Shown: positions 22,602 to 35,087 of the stretch, piece after piece | How positions within the stretch are numbered: position 1 is the stretch's first letter | Layout of the letters: each line of letters opens with the position of its first letter | NCBI GenBank assembly: GCA_004369045.1 | Contig: ML213510.1 | Span: 1,026,004-1,090,003 of the forward strand | Length of the DNA stretch: 64,000 nt | Reading direction: 5' to 3' | Source of the DNA: Heliocybe sulcata | Lineage: Eukaryota > Basidiomycota > Agaricomycetes > Gloeophyllales > Gloeophyllaceae | Notes under the pieces: model-generated | Database searches by the model: none | Told to the model about the DNA's origin: nothing | The model's input: the letters and a program-made list of their open reading frames with translations, nothing else | Program-made: the position numbers and the translations under genes

Positions 22602-24836
22602 ATGGCCAGCTACAACCTCACGCGCTCCGTCGCCGAGCTCCTCTCCCGCACCGACGCGTCGCCCGCCTCCTTCACAGTCGAGCTCTACCACGAGCACTGG
22701 ACGCTCAACCGCGGCTCCAAGTTCCTCTACAACAACCCCGTCGCCGTACGCCGCGCCACTCTCCGTGCCGCCCTGCCTCCTCCGCTGACGCTCTCCGTTC
22801 GCAGTCGCTGCTAGATGATATCCGCCAGCAACGTATACCGCCCGACTTTCTCGAGCTCTTTGACGCCTCGCGTGTGCCCTTCTACGACGGTACGCACCCC
22901 GCCCGCTGTGGCGTCGGCCCCTGCTGACCCGCGTCCCGCCCAGGCTGCTTGATAGTCGAGCTCTTCGACCACCGTCCGCCCCTCTCCAAATCCACCAAAG
23001 ACATCAAACCAGATCCGGACCGCATCCCCGACCGCACCCGCGTCGTCCTCCACCCCACCACAGAGTCCCTCTGGGCCGACATATGCCTGCTCAACCACAA
23101 GTACGGCAACAAATGGACAGACGAAGATACATTGCAGGTCGAGGCTAGCTTGCTGGTACGCCTCTTTCTCTTCCCTTCCCGTCTCTTGTACCCACGCGTG
23201 CAATCGTTCCAAGCTCGCGACTACGGCCCCCCTCTGCCTCGACCCCTCCCCCTCCCTCGCCCGTGCCGTCAATAGCATCATAAAAGTCTCCACCCCCGCC
23301 CCTCCCAAATCCCTCAAGCGCAAAACCACGGGTGTCTCCGAGTCCGAAGAAGACCAGCTCGAGAAGGCGCGCAAGATCCGCCTCTCGCAGTACATGAATC
23401 CCAAGCTCACCCGCCCACCCATTACCCCGACGTGCGCTTGACTCACTTTCCTGATGTTATAACGACAATGCTAATATTTGTGAACGTGGTACAGATGGCG
23501 CATACTCGACATCGTCGCTCAAGCCAAGGCCACCAGAGAAGCAGCCGCAGCCGCAAAATCTCTACCCTCCCTCCCTTCCCAGCCGCCTCAGTCCCAGCCG
23601 CCCACTCAAACCCAAGCTCATCCCCAGCCTCAACCCACCGCTCCCCCGCCCATCTTCCCTGCCCCTCAAGCTCAACCTACCCAACACCCCATCGCACCCG
23701 CCCAGCCCATCCCGCAACCACCCCGCCTGCAGCCCCATCCTCCGCCTGGCCCTTCCCATACCCCGCACCCCAGACCCTCTGCCACTCCCGCTCCCACCGC
23801 GGCTCGTACATCTGCAACACCAACACCCGGTCTACCCACCCTTCCGCTCCCCGTCGTCCACCCCCACTCGCGCGGCCCAACGCCCGCGGTGCCCCAGCCC
23901 ACGCCTCGCCCGCCGTCTGCGCAACTCCACCCACATCCCCAGCAGCCAGCACAACCGCAAAGCGTACAAGTCCCCCAGGGCCAGTTCCAGTTCCAAGCGC
24001 CCCTCCCACACGCGCAGTTCCTCGCCCAGCCACCTGCAGGACGTGGCAAGCCCGTCCCGATCCGCCAGCAGTCCCAGCAGCCACACCAGCCCACCGCGAA
24101 CGGGGGCACGCAGCCGCTGCCGAACGGTGCGACCACGAACCAGGCGGTGATGCACCAGATGTACCAGATGAGGGTGCAGCAGGTGATGCAGCAGCGACAG
24201 CAGCAGGGGGTTGCGGGGCAGCAGATGGGGATGCCGGGGCAGATGACGCCGCAGGTGCTGCAGAACGGGCAGACGGCGCAGATGCAGCTGCCGCGCGCGC
24301 GGAGCCCGATGAGCCCTGCGGCGGCGCAGCGGCATCTGTCGGCGAGCCGCTCGCCGATGCCGCCCCCCGCGCAGGCGCAGATGAGCCCGAGGAGGATGGC
24401 GACGCCGCTCCAGGTGGGCACGCCGTCGCCGCAGCACCCCCACCCCCACCAGCATCCCCATCCGACACCGCAGATGGCACACCCACAGCACACACCGCAA
24501 ATCCAGCATCAGCAGATGCCAGGTCAAGTCCCGCATGCGCAGATGCCACAGGCGCAGCAAACGCCGCAGATGCAGCATCAGCATCCTCCGCCCGGCCAAA
24601 TGCCACAGCAGCAGCACCTACAGCCGGGGCAAATGCCACAGCACCCGCATCAGCAGGTGCCCCAGCAGCATATGTACCCCGGGATGCAGGTGCAGGGGCA
24701 GCCGATGAACATGATGCAGTACCCGGGGATGTACTTCCAGCGCGTCCCGCCGGGGTACTGGGGCGTGCCAATGCGTGCGCAGGCTGGCCCAGGGATGCAG
24801 CAGGTGCAGGGGAATGGGGGGCAGGTGAAGAGGTAG
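22602..24836 (+). CDS. SPT20: SAGA complex subunit Spt20
   Basis: Structural subunit of the SAGA transcription coactivator in the nucleus. Exon 1 (22602-22745) starts MASYNLTRSVAELL and contains the SEP-type domain start FTVELYHEHWTLNRGSKFLY. The next exons continue SLLDDIRQQRIPPDFLELFD, GCLIVELFDHRPP and TRVVLHPTTESLWADIC, ending the conserved domain with a Leu/Glu-rich region and RKIRLSQYMNP. Five to six short introns occur in this part. The last exon, from about 23500, is a long low-complexity tail of Pro, Gln, His and Met, typical of the fungal protein and of activator-interaction regions. The start matches where the family domain begins. An acceptor-like site lies 33 bp upstream of the ATG, so a short non-coding or extra coding 5' exon is possible. 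Confidence 0.92.
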
Positions 24837-25959
24837 GGGTGTCTGTCTCTGATTCTGTTGCTCTTCCTGTCGTGAGGAGAGCCTGTGTGCTACTGTTGCG
24901 CGAGCGCTGCTTATTGTATTTCTGCGTGTACTACTCGTGTACTGTTACTGTAGGAAGGAGGGACTTGTATTCCATACTAGCAGACATAGACCAGATCCTG
25001 TGTGAGCGCTGGCCAATCGAGGGGTCTGCACGAGGATCAGATGCGCGGGGCAAATGAAGCCTTCGCGTGCTTCTCAGAGTTGGAATCGTTATCTGGAAGC
25101 ACCGCTGGATTAGGCAAGGTATATCCGTCTGGCTAAGATCCTGTGATGGCGGTGCGTTGGTGCCCTTGTGATCGTCAACCATCAGCCAACCATCAGCTAA
25201 CTTAATGTCCGCCTCTGTCATGAGGTCGCTCGGACAGCGGGCGGGCACAAACGCGGATTTGTACCGGGGGTAGTGATAATGACTGCGCGATGATAGAATT
25301 TGAATCAATGATTGCGTGACAGAGGGAGTTTGGCTGCGACATCCGACACCGCCAGTTGTAAAATCCGTGCTAGTCGTATCGCGCCTGCGCCAGTCGGCGA
25401 AAATACCTGCAATAGACAGCTCTCCGACTCGACAGCCGCGTGCTTGCCTGTCCCGAGCCACGCCAGACACTGCCATCAAGACACCTGCAGAAACCCTGCG
25501 AGATATCAAATCACACAGGACACCGAAAGCCGACAGAAAAAGTGCAGGAGGCACGAGGAGCTCACCCTCGTCTTCAATTTGCCTTCGTTCCAACCCTAAC
25601 GTCAACTGGCGAACGGGAGGGCCATCGGCTGCAGTTAGCAGTGAACGTCCCAGGATCGTCTGCCTGCAGCTTGACACGGCAGGCAGCATCGCACTGAACC
25701 GAGCAGCGACCCTGAACCATAGCGATTGCCACTGCTGATCCCGCACGGTCGGCCCACCAAGATCGGGAAGCCGAGGGGGGTATAGAGAGTCGAAACACAA
25801 AGGAGCACCCAATGTCAGTAGTCACTGCACCACATAAACCCGAAAGCGAGGCACATAAAAGAGGGAATCGAAACGACGGACAAGGACAGGGACAGCGGCA
25901 GGACAGCACGAAGACACGACATATCGGTATACACAGTCGGCCAAGGACCAGGACTCACG
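24837..25959. other. Intergenic between convergent SPT20 and GATA-factor genes
   Basis: Both 3' UTRs must fall here. Around 25700-25940 the sequence has scattered AAGACACGAC/GGACAAGGACAGG-type purine-rich DNA. Frames on both strands are short and without domains. No RNA gene or mobile element was recognised. Confidence 0.5.
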
Positions 25960-27594
25960 TCACTCCCTCCCGCCCGCGTCGCTCTGCCGGTCGTGGGGGC
26001 TGCCAAACGAGTCGTCGTCGTCGCTCCCGCCCTCCCCGTCCGACACCTCGCCGAACCCGTGCTGCCCGCCCTGGCGCGCCCGTCCGCTCGCGCCGCCCCG
26101 CCCCCGCGCCGCCTCCCGGCTTCTCTTTTTAATCTGGCGCATGACGTACGTCAGGGTTGCATTATTCACTCGCACTTACGCCGGAAGCCATGCGGACGCA
26201 CCAGTTTCGCGTACACGAGCCCGCAGGCGTTGCATAGCGTTCGCGGACCTGTATAGGACGTGCCTTTCTCTATCAGCGCGCACATACGTAAGGCAGACAC
26301 ACGCACCCATGGGCCCGCGCCGCCATTCGGGCGTCGAGGTGGCGTTGCACCCCAAGCACATCTGGCCTTCCGGGACGGGCGCGTCCTTCTGACAAGGATG
26401 GCGACAGTGTAGATCAGAAGTCAGCGCATCAGCCTGAAGCTACACTTTACGCACCCGTTGTTTCGAAGATGCGCCAGGGGCCGGCGGTCCTTCTCTGGGC
26501 ATCTCGGGCGCAGGCCCACCCGTAGGCGGTCTCTCGATTGGTGGAGACGGTTCTGCAAGACTTGGTTGAGCCAACGCTTGCTGGAGTTTTGCGTCTATCA
26601 TGTGGAGGCCAAATTGTGCCGATTGCCACATGCGCTCCACGGTTTCCTGAGGCAGCGGGCGCGTCTGTGCTGGGAGCGGTTCCGCCGATAAGAGCTGGGA
26701 TTCGTGGATGATGAGTCGATAGGACTCTAGTAGCTACAGTAACCAGTCACATTAGTTTCCGCAGCACGCGTGTATGTCAACAAGAAGGTTCAATATAATT
26801 CGCCGTGTATCACTGACCTTGTGAAAATCGATGCCAGGCGGGCCAGGAGGCAAACGGCTGATTGGCTGCGAGGACTCCCGTTCATGCTGCTTGGCCTGTG
26901 GCTGGGGTGTGGACCCGGTGGATCGGGCAGTGCGCACTGAAGGCCCTTGTGGCGGATACGCACGCGGGTCGGGCGAGGGATTCGGGGCAGCATCAGGTCT
27001 CCCGGGACCGGACGCGAACGACGGGTCGTGCTGCACTGGCGGCGGCGCCGACGCAAATTGCTGAGGCTGCTGATACTGCGGCCACCCCTCGCCTGTCCAC
27101 TGCGGCTGGGGCGGCGGCGGGTGGTGCTGGTGCTGGGGATGTGGCGGCACTGGATAGCTACCAGGCGGCGCGCCGTAAGGTGTCTGGTATGGCGCAGGGC
27201 CGGGCTGAGGCGGGTAGGGGTTCTGCGGGGGCGGGTGCTGAGGGGAATGCGCCGGGGGCGGGCCGGGCCGCATCTGGCGCGACTGGGGCTGCTGCTGCAT
27301 CGGAGCAGAGTCGTATGGGGATGTCGGGTACGGCGCGTATTCGTACTGAGGCATAGGCTGAGAACCAGGCGGCGGATGGTACAGATAGCGGCCGTCCGAC
27401 GCCATCTGGGCTTGATTCGGACCCGGGTCTTTGGCGACGGCGTACGCGTTGCTGCTGCTCGCTCCGAGGGCCTCGTTCAGCGAAGAATAGGGCGCGTCGT
27501 TGGTGGGCGAGATGACTTGGTATTGCTGGTGGACGCGAGAGGAGGATGGGCCTGCAGACTGGGAGTCTGGTGAGTACTCGTAACGCGGAGGCAT
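25960..27594 (-). CDS. GATA-type zinc-finger transcription factor, WC-2-like finger, no PAS domain
   Basis: Five exons (27594-26818, 26733-26455, 26388-26307, 26248-26202, 26133-25960) give 452 residues. The first 260 residues are low complexity, rich in Pro, Gln, Tyr and His. A middle segment (LLESYRLIIHESQLLSAEPL...ERMWQSAQFGLHMIDAKL) looks helical. The single finger is split by two introns: [33 protein letters not shown]. It has the Cys-X2-Cys-X18-Cys-X2-Cys spacing of the White Collar-2 class rather than the X17 class. The basic tail KKRSREAARG follows, and the C-terminus is acidic. It probably binds GATA-core DNA. White Collar-2 itself has a PAS domain; none is seen here, so a role in light sensing is not supported. 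Confidence 0.9.
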
Positions 27595-28256
27595 AGCGCG
27601 GAAAATGAAGCAGCAAGGAAGGATTCAATACGCGCAGAACATGGAGGTTAGAAGGAAAAGAGATGAAATGCTCAATAACAGGAAACATGGGAGGGGCAGT
27701 ATGGGCCGACCGCCGTGAACCGAGCCGAATCTGGGGAAACCCCTCTTGGAAAGTGAAACAGGCCGATCTGATAAATGTATCTTATCGACCGAAAGGCAAA
27801 CGAGATTTCTTACATTTTCCGTGCTGCCCAGGCTGGCGATCTTGCAGCCAAAAATCCAGCGGAAGTCCTCCTTACAAAACCAGCGTGATAACTAATTATT
27901 CGTAATTTGATGTCGGGCTGCTAGCGCCGGCTGCTGCGTCCGTCTGGCAGAGCGTATGATATGTATCCAAAGGCGTATGGCCAGCGTACGTATCGTCGCC
28001 GCTATGTCTCATAAGACTCAGTCGAGTCTGCACGCCTAGGAAGCTTCCTCGGCCCTGCAGCTTCGTGCATTCCAAGGTTCGCCATTCGAAGCAATCACAG
28101 GTACAAACAGTCACGAGCCACACATGCGTCAATCACCCCAGGAACTACTAAGCTTTTTGGCTCGCAACTATTGCCTCCGCGGCGACAATCAATACCAATA
28201 CTCTATTGCCCATCCTTACAGAATCAAGACCATGCCACACAGATCACGGCCTCGCG
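27595..28256. other. Intergenic: GATA promoter and 3' flank of the next gene
   Basis: About 660 bp upstream of the GATA-factor ATG and downstream of the next minus-strand stop. No supported ORF or RNA gene. Open frames are short and lack domains. Confidence 0.5.
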
Positions 28257-29932
28257 CTATCCTAACCCAGCATTCGGTACATGCCCACCCCCACCGTCCT
28301 CAGCACCTGCCTGCTCTCCAGCCCACTTGTTCTGCGCCGGGACATCGGCGTGAGGGGGTGCGAAGCCCGGGTTCACGTCATCCTCACCATCCTTCTTCTC
28401 CGGCGCACGCGCGCTGCCCTTCCCGCTCGCAGCCGCGGCAGCCCGTTCTCTCGCCCTCCGCCGCCGCTTCAGAATCGTCTTGCGGTTCCGCACTGCCCGT
28501 TTGAATCTCTGCTCATCTCCGTAAAACAGATCGTACTCGCAGAACGGGCAGATCCACTCGTCGGCCGGGCTCGTGAGCTGCGCAGCTGGGGTAACTTCGG
28601 ACTTCTTCCGGCGACGCGGCGGGATTTCTGCGGACAGGAACCGCAGGGGAAGAGGGCTAAGGAAGTTCTGAGGATTCACATTGGCCTGCGCCGCATTGAC
28701 CTGTCCCGAATGTGGAAGCCGAGAAGGCACGTAGTTCCGGAGGTGGTGGGGATTGGATGCATTGGCCAGGGCAGAACGTTTCTTCTTCTTCGTCCGGGCC
28801 TTGGTGCCAGCCAGAGATGAATCCACAGATGAATTGTTCGGATCAACATTAGCCTTTGCGGTCCGCGCTCGTTGCTTTGTACGTTCCGTCCGCTTCGCCT
28901 TGCTCAAAGAAGCAGCAGCCGCCTTTGCAGCATCAGCTACTTTCGCAGCCTGTCGGGCAAGCTCGACCTCGAAACGAGCATGCAAAGCCGCCACCTCCTC
29001 CTTGGTGGCAATAAGCCTCTCGGACGCTGTAAAATGTTTAGCATTATAGTTCGTGGAAGGTACAGGATTTACGTACTGGCACTATGACAACTGAATGTAA
29101 ACTCTGTATCCGGGGGCACAAAGCGATACTGCTGTATCGAAGAGGGCACGTTCTGGTGTAACGCCCGAAGGGCACGGGCCATCCGAGCCGCCTTGCGCCG
29201 AGAAAGTCGCACCTTGAGCTGAGGCGCATTCTTCGGGTCTCCGCCAGCGACTGGACGATTCAGAAACGGAGAATTCGCAGAGAGAGCCTGATCGAGCGCC
29301 AAAGTGTCTCCATGGGACAGCGCACCAAGGACAGCAGACAGCTGCCGTTTGCGCTGCTTCAGCAGCTCCTTGTGCTGCAGCCCGACCTTTGTAGCCGTAG
29401 ACAGCTTCCCCTTCTTCTGACCCAGTAACGCGGGGGGCGAGCCAGGACGTTCGATAGCAGCAGTATCTGCCTCCGCCCGCCCACCGCCCGGGAGGCTCCT
29501 TTCCAGACGCTCCTCCTCCTCCTCACCTGACTGCACCGACCCAGGCTCGACACCCCGCGCTCCCGTATGCGCATTCGCAGGCACCTTCCGCTTCTTCGTA
29601 TTCCCCGGTTGCTGCAGGTGATCAACATAGTCCCCATCCGCATGTTCGTCGTCCTCCCCGTCCCTCTCCCTCGGTGCGGGCTCGCTCTCCCTCTCCGCAG
29701 CGCCAAAATCACTCTTGAGTAGCTCTTGCACCCCGCCGAGGATAGGCATGTAGTACGATTGCAGCGCCATCTGCGCAGAAAGGCTGTCCAGCTCGTCGAC
29801 TGCCGCGCCGGCTGGTGCGCCCACGTCTTGCGGCAGAGGTTCCATTGTTCGCCTGCGCTTGGGGAGGGGCTTGACCCGCCTCATAGTGGGGAATTCGGGA
29901 ACGTCGAAGACAGGAGTCGACGCACGATACAT
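28257..29932 (-). CDS. Uncharacterised basic protein with a CPFC motif
   Basis: Two exons (29932-29077, 29026-28257) joined across a 50-nt intron give 541 residues. I do not recognise a named family. Visible parts: an N-terminal DVPEFPTMRRVKPLPKRRRT with a probable nuclear localisation signal; an acidic middle; KVGLQHKELLKQRKRQLSAV; a basic KVRLSRRKAARMARALRALH; an Ala/Lys-rich helix after the intron; and a conserved-looking block WICPFCEYDLFYGDEQRFKR followed by RNRKTILKRRRRARERAAAA. Only one Cys pair is seen, so a full zinc site would need partners elsewhere. Codon use is normal. An upstream in-frame ATG at 29977 is possible. Nuclear or nucleolar location is inferred from the basic clusters. 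Confidence 0.75.
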
Positions 29933-30774
29933 ATCGTCGACGCTGTGGCGGCGGCTCTGGCAATCCAAAAGCAACAACTCAGCCGTGCAATCAAGACCGG
30001 AGGATCTGAATCACTAGCTAACATATCTGTACCGTTCTGTCTCCTGGCTTGTGCCACCAATTTTTCCGAAATTTACAGGGCTCGTCGACGTCGAATGATG
30101 GTATGTCGTAGCCTGCCACGACGCAAAAGAACGACTCCCAGATATGTAAGCCGCGGCGTGCGGACAATCACGCCGGATGTGGCAGAAGTTTATCCATCTT
30201 TCGCACACAACCAAATCAATTGTGAATGTCCCGAACATTTATGTTTTATTGCAGAGGAGAGAAAAAATGCTATTGACTAGGATACAAGATGTGCGATGCT
30301 CTAGTAATACTGTCTCGTTGTGCTTGTGGATATACTATGTCCGACTGCGTCGTCGCAATAAAAAAGGGGTATCGCGAAACGAAGACTGACACTGAAACAA
30401 CCTGCTCGAATGATGCATGCGGAGGCCCCGCTGTAAAACCTTCTAATGGGAAGAGGAAAGGAAAATGTATGATGTGACCCACGAAAGGGCATTAGGGTGA
30501 GGCACGTCGTATACAGAATAAAAGGCAATTAAAATAGGGCCGTCATGAGAGCAGATATAGCACCGAGACAAAATCATAACCAGGGTCGTTAGAGCAGCGC
30601 AGGATTCCAAGTCGAAGCCGATAGCCGAATGGAGAACATGATAGGAAGAGTCCGAACGCGAGCGTTTTTGATGTCTTGAAGGGACGCATAGAAAGTCATA
30701 GAACCGATGGATGTCGAGCATAAGTAGGATAGCATAAGGGACGGCGTATGGCCGGTGGAGGCAAGGAAGCCAAT
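29933..30774. other. Intergenic: upstream of the CPFC gene and DED1 3' flank
   Basis: About 840 bp. The part 30.2-30.77 kb follows the DED1 stop on the minus strand and is probably its 3' UTR. No coding frame with a domain was seen on either strand. Confidence 0.5.
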
Positions 30775-32867
<2,093 letters not shown>

Positions 32868-33252
32868 ATTATCGAATTATTCCGAGAAACGAGGAAGATA
32901 TCCTGTCTATGAAGCGATACCCAGAAGATGGGAGTTTGGAGAAGTAAGGCCCACACAAAATTTGACCTTTATATGTGGCCCTTGCTGACAAAGCACTTGA
33001 TGCCCCATTCGGCAAAGGAATTACCCACCCCGCTCGCCTCAAGTTAGACATCTGGGGGAGGATTGTTATTGTTACAGCAACATTAAGATGCACGAGAAAT
33101 GCTGGAGCATTCGAACATCCATGCGTACGCGGAAGCAAATGGTCATTTGTGCCACCCCGCCTTTGCTGCCCTTTCTGTCGACCGAGGTTTGCAGCAGGAT
33201 CACGCGTACACAACAGAGCTGGAGGGAGTACGTCACAATGCATTGCAATAAA

Positions 33253-34919
33253 TTAACCAGGACGAGGTTTCTTGTGTGAGTTCGCAGCAATAATCCTATC
33301 CCACTCCTCCTCCTCTTTAGCCAGCTGCTTCACTCCTAGCGCAATCTCCTTGCGAAGAGCACTGTCATCTCCACGATAACTGATATTTCCTAGGGCGGAC
33401 ATGTCCCACTGACGTACGCCGTCCCACCAGGACGGTCCCCACGCGTAATACAGCCCGCCAAAAATCGCGCCTCCTAGATGCGCCCAGTGGTTAAAGAATC
33501 TAGAGCCCTAATCAGCCGTAACCCCTCGCGACAGTGATAATACTCACCGCCATCCTCTCAGTATACCTATGATATCCAGGAGCACAAATCCGCCGACGCC
33601 CCACTGTATGGGCAGCGTTAATCCAGGTGGGAAGAATAGGGAGATCTCCGCATCCGGGAAAGCCAGGGCGGTGACGACAACAGATGCATAAATTGCACCT
33701 GAAGCTCCCAAGGATGGGTTTATCTGCGTGTCCGCAGTAACGGCTCTGCGGAACAGTCCCTTCGCAGGTGACGTGGGGGACGCAATTCGTGACACAATAC
33801 GAGGATATACTATTCTCGTCCATGCTACGTGCGAGAAGAGACTCGCAAAGAGTCCAGCTGTACGAGGGTGTGAGCGAGACGATGATATAACAAGAAAGAC
33901 CACATACAGCAGATGTAGAACGCGAACAGGTGCTGACGGACTGAAGCCTCAGGCATGGCGGTCGGGCTATTGCGTTGCTCACGAATGAAGTACTGGGCCG
34001 CCGTCGCCGCTTGAAAAGATATCAGTGACACTATCCTCAGCCCAGAGCAAGAACATGGGCACCTACTGAAACTTGTCAACGCCATGGAGTTCAGGACTAG
34101 ATGCCAAAAAGAGGAGTGGCTGCGTGATCATGGTTAAGCTAGGCTTGCGCGCATTACAAAGTCGGACACAGACCTGAAAACGCTAGTGAAGAGAGTGTAT
34201 GACCTTCCAGAGAGAGGGTCATGCGTGAACGCTCGATTCATGAACGACCGAGCCCGCGGTATCTTCCATGCCAAGAAGATGCAAGTATTATAGAGGACAA
34301 TTGTCCAACAGACTCTCCTCGCCTCCGAAGCATCAAGATAATTCTGCATGGACCTCGCAGTAGCCAGAATAGGCATGCTTTTCACTGTATTGGGGAGGTT
34401 AGAGACACTGTTGTTTATCTCAAGAATCATGGCTTGGAGGCGCTATAGACTCGATGTAAATCGAAGCCTTTGGTCTGTGCAGGGAACACACCTTTCCCAG
34501 ATGAAAGTATTTCGCACGTTTGATGTCGTCGCTGGTGGGATCCTTGTCTTGGAATACCGCACTCTGCTTCAAACGCTCGGTCCATATGGCGGTCTCGACA
34601 TTCGCTGCCTTCGCAGATATCAGGTAGATGCCAAGGCCGCTCATCACAACGTACTGTCTCAACACTTAGCAAGTAGGTATCATGCATAGGTGCAGTCACT
34701 CACGTATATTTGCCATCCGATACGTGGCTTCTTGACGCGCTCAGTGAACGACTCCACCGCTACCTCTTTCATCGCCGACTGGGCTAATCGTTCCCGGAAC
34801 GATGGGACTTCTGATAGACATCTCCCTCCTACGCGTTTCGAAAGTTCATGAGGGCGGGGACGCAGGGCAAAAATTCGTCTGTGCAAAGCCGAAGAGAGCA
34901 ACCATGGCGAGCGCAGCAT
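33253..34919 (-). CDS. PCP1: Mitochondrial rhomboid protease (Pcp1/PARL type)
   Basis: Inner-membrane serine protease that in yeast processes Mgm1 and Ccp1. The chosen ATG (34919) begins a presequence rich in Arg, Leu and Ser (MLRSPWLLSSALHRRIFALR). The exon series then gives a helical segment near VVMSGLGIYLISAKAANVE, NTCIFLAWKIPRARSFM, and the conserved SHSSFWHLVLNSMALTSF helix. The catalytic Ser lies in LGASGAIYASVV and the catalytic His in NHWAHLGGAIFG. Six or seven short introns; the boundary near 34430-34490 is the least certain. The gene is divergent from APP1, with 168 bp between start codons. Substrates are inferred from the family. Confidence 0.9.
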
Positions 34920-35087
34920 GCCTTCGCGGTTTGCAGTGGCAAGACTCCGGCGAGCGGGAATTCTGGACCCACGCGACCCACGCGTCACTGACCGCCACAG
35001 CCTGCATCCCCACAGCGCCCTATCTGTATCATATTTACATGGACTGGGAAATGCACTGCAACGACTCTTTCCTCGTCCTCCAGAAGT
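34920..35087. promoter_or_regulatory. Short bidirectional promoter PCP1/APP1
   Basis: Only 168 bp separate the two start codons, so both genes must share promoter DNA. No convincing TATA box is present on either strand. Confidence 0.6.

Noticed and set aside
23677-24771. 364-, 273- and 261-codon frames antisense to the SPT20 tail
   Set aside because: They arise from the Pro/Gln/His-rich repeat composition of SPT20; Ala/Gly/Cys-rich translations with no domain.
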